In this document: positions 1 through 6,290 of the stretch, in pieces
Layout: every line of letters begins with the position of its first letter
How positions within the stretch are numbered: position 1 is the stretch's first letter
Origin: Acidobacteria bacterium UBA823
Lineage (GTDB): Bacteria > Acidobacteriota > Vicinamibacteria > Vicinamibacterales > UBA823
Direction of reading: 5' to 3'
Length of the DNA stretch: 15,836 nucleotides
Assembly: GCA_002296225.1 (NCBI GenBank)
Contig: DBHR01000053.1
Coordinates: 8,983 to 24,818 of the forward strand
Made by a program: the position numbers and the translations under genes
Notes under the pieces: model-generated
Told to the model about the DNA's origin: nothing
What the model saw: the letters and a program-made list of their open reading frames with translations, nothing else
Database searches by the model: none

Positions 1-273
1 GAGGTTGTATCGGCTTTCGTCGCACGCGAGCGCCAGAGCCTCGGCACCAGTGGAGATACGGGTCAACCGCGGAGTGTGATGCAGATCGAGGTCAAGAAAC
101 TCGGTGAGCATTACTTCGCTGAGGCGGCCGTCCTCGGCGAGGATGAAGGAGTCGTAGAGCGTCGATACGAGGAGAATATTGTTGACGCGATAGAGTCCGA
201 CTTCGTGAAAGCTACGTTTACGTATGCTGCTTCCGGACCTAAACGACGGATTATTCGGCCACGTCTCAGACAT
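1..273 (-). CDS. N-terminal part of a receiver-like / PEP-synthase-like protein (cut by window edge)
   Basis: Reading the minus strand from an ATG at 271-273 gives 91 codons without a stop up to the window edge, so only the N-terminus is present. After about 25 polar residues comes YRVNNILLVSTLYDSFILAE, then EDGRLSEVMLTEFLDLDL and a segment around PRLTRISTGAEALALA. The pattern of a hydrophobic strand, an acidic 'LAEDGRLSE' stretch and a second strand with 'STGAEAL' resembles the receiver-like domain at the front of long PEP/pyruvate-binding (PEP-synthase-like) proteins that I know from Bacteroidetes and Acidobacteria. The catalytic part would lie outside the window, so the function is inferred from this resemblance alone. 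Upstream of the ATG I see no strong ribosome binding site, and a GTG 12 bases upstream (283-285) is an alternative start. The gene lies downstream of gdhA on the same strand with a gap of about 96 bases. Confidence 0.62.
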   Translation of the reverse strand, partial: MSETWPNNPSFRSGSSIRKRSFHEVGLYRVNNILLVSTLYDSFILAEDGRLSEVMLTEFLDLDLHHTPRLTRISTGAEALALACDESRYNL

Positions 274-324
274 GGTAGGCACCGTCTCACGCACCGCCCC
301 GGACGACCAGGCGCCACCTCTAAC

Positions 325-359
325 GTGTCCAAGGACGGGTTTCAGGGACCCGTTGACAC
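325..359 (-). other. Two-part stem-loop after gdhA, possible terminator without U-tract
   Basis: In the gap between the gdhA stop and the next gene, GTGTC (325-329) pairs with GACAC (355-359), and inside it ACGGGT (335-340) pairs with ACCCGT (348-353) around a 7-base loop. No run of T follows on the minus strand, so it is not a classical intrinsic terminator. It could end or weaken gdhA transcription, or be chance. Confidence 0.3.
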
Positions 360-369
360 CGGTTCGCGC

Positions 370-1764
370 CTAAACGAGGCCTTGATCGAGCATCGCGTCG
401 GCAACCTTAACGAAACCGGCGATGTTGGCACCCTTTACGTAATTACCGGGTGCACCAAAATCCACCGCGGTATCGTAACAGGCCTTGTGAATCGCCTTCA
501 TGATTTGCTGCAGGCGCCCGTCCACCTCTTCGCGCGTCCAATTCAAGCGCAGGCTGTTCTGCGTCATCTCAAGTCCTGACGTCGCCACGCCGCCCGCATT
601 AGCCGCCTTCCCTGGCCCATAGAGGATATTTGCGTCGAGGAACTGCTTCACCCCCTCGAGCGTGACCGGCATGTTCGCACCCTCGGAAACAAGAGTGACA
701 CCGTTGCGTAGCAGGCTAGCGGCATCCTTACTGTTGACCTCGTTCTGCGTGGCGCACGGGAACGCGCACTGGGCTTTATGACCCCAGAGGGGGTTGTGAT
801 CGACCGATGAATCCGTGGCCGTGTAGACAACATTCTTGCTCTTGTCAGCGTACTCCTTGATTCGACCTCGCCTCACGTTTTTCAACTCCTTCACGAACGC
901 CAGCTTTTCCTTGTCAATGCCTGCCTCGTCGTAGATATAGCCGTTTGAATCCGACAGCGTCACCGGTTTGGCTCCCAATTCCAACAGTTTTTCGACGGTA
1001 TACTGCGCAACGTTGCCACTACCCGATACCAAGCAAACCTTGCCGTCGAGTGTCTCGCGACGCGTCACCAACATCTCAGCAGCGAAGTACACTGCACCAT
1101 AGCCCGTTGCCTCAGGGCGAATGAGAGACCCCCCCCAGTTCAGCCCCTTGCCCGTCAGTACGCCGGTGAATTCATTTCGTAAACGTTTGTATTGGCCGAA
1201 CAGAAACCCGATCTCGCGGCCACCCACGCCAATATCGCCCGCCGGCACATCCGTGTTGGCGCCGATGTGGCGATGCAACTCAGTCATAAAGCTCTGGCAG
1301 AAGCGCATGACCTCGGCATCGCTCTTCCCCTTCGAGTCAAAATCTGAACCACCCTTACCGCCACCCATCGGTAGCGTGGTCAACGAATTCTTGAAGATCT
1401 GCTCAAACGCAAGAAACTTGAGGATGCCAAGATTGACCGACGCGTGAAATCGCAACCCGCCCTTGTAGGGACCGATCGCGCTGTTCATCTCGACGCGAAC
1501 ACCGCGATTGACATGAATTTCGCCCTGATCATCCTGCCAAGGTACGCGGAACATAACCACACGTTCCGGTTCGACAATTCGCTCCAAGATCCGAGCGCTC
1601 CGGTAATCAGGTCTCCGCTCTAGCACGGGACCGAGCGACTCGAGTACTTCACCGACCGCCTGGTGGAATTCCGGTTCAGCTGGATTCCTGGCTACGATCT
1701 GCGCCATCACGTCAGCAACGTAGCCTGATGTTTTCGATCCCGCTTCCGCCTCTTTCGTTACCAT
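370..1764 (-). CDS. gdhA: NADP-type glutamate dehydrogenase
   Basis: Catalyses the reversible reductive amination of 2-oxoglutarate with ammonia to glutamate in the cytoplasm, linking nitrogen assimilation to the TCA cycle. The 464-residue product matches the hexameric bacterial family (about 450 residues). The dimerisation/substrate domain carries GPYKGG (K101), QIFKNSL (K125) and the signature LPMGGGKGG with catalytic K137, followed by PAGDIG with D177. These keep the spacing of K89, K113, K125 and D165 of the Clostridium symbiosum enzyme with a constant offset of 12. The Rossmann part has GSGNVA at 248-253 and SDSNGYIYD after the second strand; a serine there and the overall similarity to the E. 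coli type favour NADP(H), which is an inference. I start at the ATG at 1762-1764 because TAGGGGGG (1771-1778) lies 6 bases upstream; a GTG at 1797 would add 11 residues but covers that site. The gene appears to have its own promoter. Confidence 0.95.
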   Translation of the reverse strand: MVTKEAEAGSKTSGYVADVMAQIVARNPAEPEFHQAVGEVLESLGPVLERRPDYRSARILERIVEPERVVMFRVPWQDDQGEIHVNRGVRVEMNSAIGPYKGGLRFHASVNLGILKFLAFEQIFKNSLTTLPMGGGKGGSDFDSKGKSDAEVMRFCQSFMTELHRHIGANTDVPAGDIGVGGREIGFLFGQYKRLRNEFTGVLTGKGLNWGGSLIRPEATGYGAVYFAAEMLVTRRETLDGKVCLVSGSGNVAQYTVEKLLELGAKPVTLSDSNGYIYDEAGIDKEKLAFVKELKNVRRGRIKEYADKSKNVVYTATDSSVDHNPLWGHKAQCAFPCATQNEVNSKDAASLLRNGVTLVSEGANMPVTLEGVKQFLDANILYGPGKAANAGGVATSGLEMTQNSLRLNWTREEVDGRLQQIMKAIHKACYDTAVDFGAPGNYVKGANIAGFVKVADAMLDQGLV

Positions 1765-1835
1765 GAACCGCCCCCCTACAATGTAGTCAAATGACACAAG
1801 ACGTTAGTGGGCACCCCCCGCAACGGACCTACAAC

Positions 1836-1889
1836 CCCGCAATATACCATGCGGGTACGTGGCATCAGGCAAGTCCATCAGATGGCCTT
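1836..1889 (-). promoter_or_regulatory. Candidate gdhA promoter with two dyads
   Basis: On the minus strand TGGTATATT (1841-1849) is an extended -10 box (TGn plus a 5/6 match to TATAAT), about 77 bases before the gdhA ATG. No good -35 box sits at normal spacing, which fits an extended -10 promoter. The -10 lies within an inverted repeat, CCCGCA (1836-1841) and TGCGGG (1850-1855). Just upstream, 1871-1889 is a 19-base near-palindrome (AAGtCCATC-A-GATGGcCTT, one mismatch). Either dyad could be an operator. Position and symmetry are the only evidence. Confidence 0.35.
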
Positions 1890-1958
1890 GGCCGTCGCCA
1901 CCGCCCAAACTCGGCCGCTTGATGTCACAAAGGTCGGTCCGGTCCGCAACAGCCGGAA

Positions 1959-4016
1959 TCAGCTGGTCACACGGATGGCAATCAACTGCTGAGCCGTGCC
2001 ATCTCCAATAGTCGCCGTCAGCTCTATCAAGTATTCGCCTGGCGCCAGGCTCGCCAGCGGCAGATCAAGCATATGGTACGGGATGTCTCCCCGTGGATCC
2101 TGAACAGGTAGGTCCGTCATTGACTGGCCACCGCGATTGAGGAGCTTCGCCGTGACGTCCGGCCCGACCGCACCAGGTCCGTAGGCATCAACCTGAACCA
2201 GAAGACGGTCGGTGCGTCTGAACTCACGACCTGTCTCAGGGATCGGATCGGGATTGGCCCGTAACTGGCGCATCTCGAAGGCATTCTGCGCGCGAAAAAC
2301 GCGCGGCGACCCAAGCGAAACCTCGGTTCCCGTGAAATTCGGAACGACGAAATGCAGTATGTCGTTGTCGATCACGCCACCGCTGAGGCTATGAATCGAC
2401 AAATCGAGCTGCAACGGCCCCGGCTCAACCTCAAACACCGCGCGCGCAGCATCCACCATCCCGTCTCCCGCCAAGACCTCAGACTCTTTAGCGACATCGC
2501 CCCGAAAAAAAGTCATCCCGCCATTCCCGCTAGCGATCAGCCCGATCTTCGCAGGTTCGTCCCGACGTTCTCCCGGTATGCGGGGCGCGGGTTGCCAGAC
2601 GAAACTCACCCGCGTGAGTCCATTGTCGCCTTTCGTCATCCCGAGCCATGTCTGAATAAATCGCTGGTTTCGCCGAGCGGTCAGTAGTGAAAGCGCCATG
2701 TCGACGTTCGACGGCACTGCCGGCGCCGAGGCCCCAGCCTCAAGTCGGGTGAGGTCTTCGGGTGAAACTGCCCAGAATCCTGAGCGCGCCCGCACGTTGA
2801 CGTCGCGCCTAGGCACACGCACCTTAATTTCATGAAACTCTCCATCAGCCGGCGCCTCCTGTGAGGTGTAGCCGAGGAGGTAGTAAGTGCTAGCATCGCT
2901 AATCACGCGCTTCAGTCCGTCGGTCGGATCGTTCGTATTTACGATCGCATAGCCATCGGTCGTGTCTGAAATCGCTCTCAGAGTGCCCATCGTAGCGCCC
3001 AGCATCTGCCGATCCGTGGTAAAGCCGACCCCTTCGTCGATGTCGAACTCGAAGGAAGCGAGCCCTCGGGGGTCCAGTGAGTAGATTGACGTGTTCGCAC
3101 GGTTTGCCGCGTCGAAAACCCGCCGCAAGTCGGTCTGCAGCGTCAAATCGGCAGTCATCCGCAACGCCTGCTCCCGGGGATTCCCGCTCGTAACAAACGG
3201 GTTCTGGTTCCTGGGATCGCCGAGCGCTGTTGCACTAGTCCTGCGTAGCTGCGGGGGAAGAATGTTCGTATACCCCTCACTCACCAAAACCAACGACTTC
3301 CGCCCCTCGTGCAGACCGCCAAGGCGCATCAAGAGCGCACGGAGCCCGGTCAGCGATACTTCGTTCCGAATCTGCTCAACCGTCGTCGCCGGTGCGTGCA
3401 CATAATTCATCTCGAATGCGTTACGCGGCTCGTAGTCATACTTCCGGCCCATGAATTTCTCGATTGTCTCGATGATTGCGTTGTGATTGCGGGTCATCGA
3501 CACGGCTTCCAGGGACGTGAGCGGATACATAATGCTAACCATGTCGGTCGGCGCTAGATTCCGCACGAACTCAATCAGTGGCTTACGGACACGTAGGCTC
3601 GAGCCTCGGCGCACGTGGTAGTCATCGAGAAAGATGGCAAATAGCCGCACATCTGGCCTCGCCGCTTCGCGCTCCTCATCGAACCTATTACGGATCGGAC
3701 GGATGGGCTCGTCGGATATGGTGCTTGGCGTAATCCGAACGAACTCGAACGTCTCGACGGTCTGTAATTGACCGTCTTCGTAGATCTCGAAGTCGTCGGC
3801 CACCAGGTCAATGATAGGATTGTTGTCGTCGTCGGTGACGATGACGTCGACCCGAACGAAGTTAATGCCGGCGCGAAACACCGGCTGCTGGGACGTTCCC
3901 GGCGCGCGCTCGTCGGGCGGCGCCTGTTCCTGCTGCTGTGGCGATGCCGCCCGGCCTGGACTGCCAAGACCTACCGCACACGCCAGCACGACCGCCAGGA
4001 AATACCACCGTCTCAT
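1959..4016 (-). CDS. Secreted VWFA-related protein of the acidobacterial family
   Basis: A 685-residue exported protein of unknown role. Residues 1-23 form a signal peptide (MRRWYF, hydrophobic core, then GRA-A), followed by a Gln/Pro-rich linker. Residues 50-92 (VRVDVIVTDDDNNPI, DDFEIYEDG) are the conserved N-terminal module of the acidobacterial VWFA-related family (TIGR03436 type). A von Willebrand A-like fold follows at about 121-380, ending in YYLLGYTS and the closing KVRVPRRDVNVRARSGFWA. The C-terminal 250 residues look like beta-sandwich material. Where a metal-site DxSxS would be expected there is FLDDYHVRRGSS (129-140), so the classical MIDAS is not intact. The ATG at 4014-4016 has GAAGGTG 7 bases upstream. 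It stands alone on the minus strand, divergent from the acyl-CoA dehydrogenase. These proteins occur in many copies in Acidobacteria and are presumed to act in the envelope or outside the cell; no substrate is known to me. Confidence 0.88.
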   Translation of the reverse strand: MRRWYFLAVVLACAVGLGSPGRAASPQQQEQAPPDERAPGTSQQPVFRAGINFVRVDVIVTDDDNNPIIDLVADDFEIYEDGQLQTVETFEFVRITPSTISDEPIRPIRNRFDEEREAARPDVRLFAIFLDDYHVRRGSSLRVRKPLIEFVRNLAPTDMVSIMYPLTSLEAVSMTRNHNAIIETIEKFMGRKYDYEPRNAFEMNYVHAPATTVEQIRNEVSLTGLRALLMRLGGLHEGRKSLVLVSEGYTNILPPQLRRTSATALGDPRNQNPFVTSGNPREQALRMTADLTLQTDLRRVFDAANRANTSIYSLDPRGLASFEFDIDEGVGFTTDRQMLGATMGTLRAISDTTDGYAIVNTNDPTDGLKRVISDASTYYLLGYTSQEAPADGEFHEIKVRVPRRDVNVRARSGFWAVSPEDLTRLEAGASAPAVPSNVDMALSLLTARRNQRFIQTWLGMTKGDNGLTRVSFVWQPAPRIPGERRDEPAKIGLIASGNGGMTFFRGDVAKESEVLAGDGMVDAARAVFEVEPGPLQLDLSIHSLSGGVIDNDILHFVVPNFTGTEVSLGSPRVFRAQNAFEMRQLRANPDPIPETGREFRRTDRLLVQVDAYGPGAVGPDVTAKLLNRGGQSMTDLPVQDPRGDIPYHMLDLPLASLAPGEYLIELTATIGDGTAQQLIAIRVTS

Positions 4017-4176
4017 TGATTATCACCTTCGCGAACACCTGGAGCGGTGGCACACGCACCAAGCACCAGCACAGTCCTAGGTGTTAGGGCAATAATAGCA
4101 TCTTGAGATTAGCCGACCGCCACGCACCGTGCGATGTTGCCCTGCTCACGTTTTCCCGACGAAGTGAGGCGTGCCC
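4017..4176. other. Divergent intergenic region
   Basis: This 160-bp gap must carry the promoters of both the VWFA-related gene (minus) and the acyl-CoA dehydrogenase gene (plus). The only structure I can point to is a 7-bp inverted repeat, AACACCT (4034-4040) and AGGTGTT (4079-4085), and a TATTAT on the minus strand near 4092-4098 without a matching -35. GAGG at 4166-4169 is the ribosome binding site of the plus-strand gene. Confidence 0.35.
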
Positions 4177-5346
4177 GTGACCACTCTACCGGATACTCTG
4201 CCACCTCTTACGACGCTAACCGAAGACGAAAGGCTCCTCCGAAACAGTGTCCGTGCATTTGCCAACGCTGAGATCCGGCCGCAGGTGCGCCAAATGGACG
4301 AACGTCAAACCATCCCGCGCGTGCTGCTCGACGGTCTGTTTGCATTGGGCGTCATGGGCATCGAGATTCCGGACGAATTTGGTGGTGGAAACGCTCGCTT
4401 CTTTCACGCCACCCTAGTCGTCGAGGCGCTCGCCCGAGTCGATCCATCAGTGGCGGTCCTGGTCGACGTCCAAAACACGCTAGTCAACAATGCCGTGCTG
4501 CGCTGGGGTGACGAAGGGCTTAAATCGCGATACCTCTCGCGGCTCGCAACAGATACGATCGGGGCCTATGCCCTGTCCGAAGCTGGGTCCGGCAGTGACG
4601 CGTTCGCATTAGCCTCCCGCGGCATCGAACGCGGTGATGGTTTTGATCTCACTGGCAAGAAGTTGTGGATCACAAACGCCGCCGAAGCAGATCTCTTCAT
4701 CGTCTTCGCCAATGTTAATCCAGACGCCGGCTATCGTGGCATCACGGCATTCATCGTCGAACGCGACACACCGGGGTTCATCATCGGCAAGAAAGAGGAC
4801 AAACTCGGGATCCGGGCAAGCAGCACCTGCGAGCTAATTCTTGACGGCTGTCACGTTCCGGCCAGCCAAGTACTTGGCGAAGTCGGCAAGGGCTACAAGG
4901 TCGCCATCGAGACTCTAAATTCGGGCCGTATCGGCATCGGCGCACAAATGATCGGCCTAGCGGACGGCGCGCTAGAACACGCCATCGCCTACACCAAGGA
5001 GCGCAAACAGTTCGGGCGGCCGGTCGCGGACTTTCAAGGCGTTCAATTCCAACTCGCAAGAGCGGCGACCGAGCTTGAAGCGGCACGGCTTACCGTCTAC
5101 AACGCCGCACGGCTACACGATGCCAACCGTCCGTTCCTGACGGAGGCCGCGATGTGCAAGCTGTTCTCGTCAGAGGTTGCCGAAAAGATTACCTCACTGG
5201 CGGTGCAGCTCTACGGTGGCTACGGCTACGTGAAGGACTATCCCGTCGAAAAGCTGTACCGGGATGCCAAGATTGGACAGATCTATGAAGGCACCTCCAA
5301 TCTACAGCTGCAGACAATTGCCAAACAAATTCTTGGGAAGGACTAG
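4177..5346 (+). CDS. Acyl-CoA dehydrogenase, short/branched-chain type
   Basis: FAD enzyme that oxidises an acyl-CoA to the 2-enoyl-CoA, passing electrons to ETF, in fatty-acid or branched-chain amino-acid breakdown. The product (389 residues) has the full family layout: helical N-domain, beta-domain with the signature ALSEAGSGSD (132-141), and C-terminal helical domain with QLYGGYGY and the catalytic glutamate in IYEGTSN (E371). Stretches such as VDPSVAVLVDVQNTL, RASSTC and KDYPVEKLYRDAKIG closely follow human short/branched-chain acyl-CoA dehydrogenase (ACADSB), so 2-methyl-branched or short-chain substrates are likely; specificity is inferred. GAGG (4166-4169) lies 7 bases before GTG 4177 but only one base before the in-frame GTG 4171, so I prefer 4177. 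The gene is monocistronic and its TAG overlaps the TAG of the convergent HIT gene. Confidence 0.93.
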   Translation: MTTLPDTLPPLTTLTEDERLLRNSVRAFANAEIRPQVRQMDERQTIPRVLLDGLFALGVMGIEIPDEFGGGNARFFHATLVVEALARVDPSVAVLVDVQNTLVNNAVLRWGDEGLKSRYLSRLATDTIGAYALSEAGSGSDAFALASRGIERGDGFDLTGKKLWITNAAEADLFIVFANVNPDAGYRGITAFIVERDTPGFIIGKKEDKLGIRASSTCELILDGCHVPASQVLGEVGKGYKVAIETLNSGRIGIGAQMIGLADGALEHAIAYTKERKQFGRPVADFQGVQFQLARAATELEAARLTVYNAARLHDANRPFLTEAAMCKLFSSEVAEKITSLAVQLYGGYGYVKDYPVEKLYRDAKIGQIYEGTSNLQLQTIAKQILGKD

Positions 5347-5870
5347 GATGCCCCAGCCTTGAGGTTCCCGCCGGCGAGTCGCGCGAAGACTGGCTTTAGC
5401 CTCTCCACGGTCTGCTCGAGTGACTCTGGCAATACGCGCGATTCCCCCACCGAAGTCATGAAGTTCGTGTCGCCTTCCCACCGCGGCACTACGTGCACGT
5501 GAACGTGGTCCACAATACCCGCGCCGCCGGCCCGCCCCATGTTGATCCCGACGTTCATGCCGTGGGGCCGGTACGCCTCGCCGAGCACCAGCTCGGCCAA
5601 GCGTGTTAGTTCCATGAGCTCAGCGCGCTCATCAACGGACGTCTCGCCAAGACTCGCCACATGCCGCGTCGGTACGATCATCAAATGGCCGTTGTTATAA
5701 GGGTATAGATTAAGGAGGATATAGGAGGTCTTACCGCGGTATACGACGAGCGGCGATTCACGCCCCTCCGCCAGCGCATCGCAGAACACGCAGCCTTGAG
5801 CCAGGTCAGCGCCCGACACGTAAGTGAATCTCCAGGGGGACCAGAGCCGTTCCACGGGAAAACGAGACAA
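5343..5870 (-). CDS. HIT-family protein, Ap4A phosphorylase-like
   Basis: A 175-residue histidine-triad nucleotide-binding protein. The triad HVHVHVV (H122, H124, H126; H124 expected catalytic) sits in DHVHVHVVPRWEGD, and CVFC (C27, C30) would supply zinc ligands. The order RLWSPWR, LNLYPYNNGHLMIVP and VVPRWEGDTNFM closely resembles Mycobacterium tuberculosis Rv2613c, an Ap4A phosphorylase, so cleavage of diadenosine polyphosphates is the likely activity (inference). The start is uncertain. I use TTG 5870, which has only a weak GAG upstream and lies in a short CGAGA-TTG-TCTCG repeat; GTG 5855 is the alternative. An in-frame TAA, which is also the stop of the upstream ihfB-like gene, excludes a longer product. 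It follows that gene by 27 bases and probably belongs to the same transcript. Confidence 0.88.
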   Translation of the reverse strand: MSRFPVERLWSPWRFTYVSGADLAQGCVFCDALAEGRESPLVVYRGKTSYILLNLYPYNNGHLMIVPTRHVASLGETSVDERAELMELTRLAELVLGEAYRPHGMNVGINMGRAGGAGIVDHVHVHVVPRWEGDTNFMTSVGESRVLPESLEQTVERLKPVFARLAGGNLKAGAS

Positions 5871-5897
5871 TCTCGACGCTGCAGGAAAGTGCCGCGA

Positions 5898-6224
5898 TTA
5901 GTACCGCGGTAATCCCGGCACCGGCGTCACCGGCGGCGTGAAGTCAGGCGACCGGTTAATGAGTTCCTTAAGCTGTTTACCAGGCTTAAAGTAAGGCACC
6001 TTCTTCGGCGGCACGTCGACCCTGTCTCCGGTCTTGGGGTTCCGTCCCTTGCGCCGCTCCCGCTGCCGAAGCCTGAAGCTACCAAATCCGCGCAATTCAA
6101 TTTTGTCCCCGCGATGCAGTGCAGTGATGATGCTCTGAAAGACCGTGTCCACGATCACTTCAGAATGCTTTTTTGTGAGGTCGGATACTCGAGAGACCTC
6201 CTCGACAAGCTCCGCCTTGGTCAT
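5898..6224 (-). CDS. ihfB: HU/IHF-family DNA-bending protein, IHF-beta-like
   Basis: Small nucleoid protein that bends DNA as a dimer. The 108-residue product starts MTKAELVEEVSR, has the core IELRGFGSF (42-50) and the arm motif GRNPKTGD (60-67) with the intercalating proline P63, then YFKPGKQLKELIN. MTK at the start and the 'RGFGSF' form favour the IHF-beta branch, and its place right after rpsA repeats the E. coli rpsA-ihfB order. No partner subunit is visible, so it could also work as a homodimer. After the usual end at about residue 91 there is a Pro-rich tail (SPDFTPPVTPVPGLPRY) that the E. coli protein lacks. I start at the ATG 6224, with AGGGG and AGGG 4 to 9 bases upstream; GTG 6245 would add 7 Gly/Lys-rich residues and has no binding site. 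Confidence 0.9.
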   Translation of the reverse strand: MTKAELVEEVSRVSDLTKKHSEVIVDTVFQSIITALHRGDKIELRGFGSFRLRQRERRKGRNPKTGDRVDVPPKKVPYFKPGKQLKELINRSPDFTPPVTPVPGLPRY

Positions 6225-6260
6225 ATTGCCCTGCCCCTTGCCCACTGAAAGGCTGCCAGA

Positions 6261-6289
6261 CGCCGCTCGCAGCGGCGATAGACCTCCTC
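6261..6289 (-). other. Unused Shine-Dalgarno-like sequence plus GC hairpin between rpsA and ihfB
   Basis: Directly after the rpsA stop (TAA followed in frame by TGA) the minus strand has GAGGAGGT (6282-6289), an excellent ribosome binding site, but no ATG, GTG or TTG follows at normal distance. Next comes a perfect 7-bp hairpin, CGCCGCT (6261-6267) with AGCGGCG (6271-6277) and a 3-base loop. No T-run follows, so it is not a classical terminator. It may stabilise the mRNA 3' end, pause transcription or control ihfB. Confidence 0.45.
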
Positions 6290-6290
6290 A

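Noticed and set aside
76..579. Plus-strand open frame of 167 codons
   Set aside because: It lies antisense to the end of gdhA and to the left-edge gene, crosses their intergenic gap, and has an Arg/His-rich product without motifs.
1807..1992. Plus-strand frame of 61 codons between gdhA and the VWFA-related gene
   Set aside because: No ribosome binding site or motif; it overlaps the likely gdhA promoter and the end of the VWFA-related gene.
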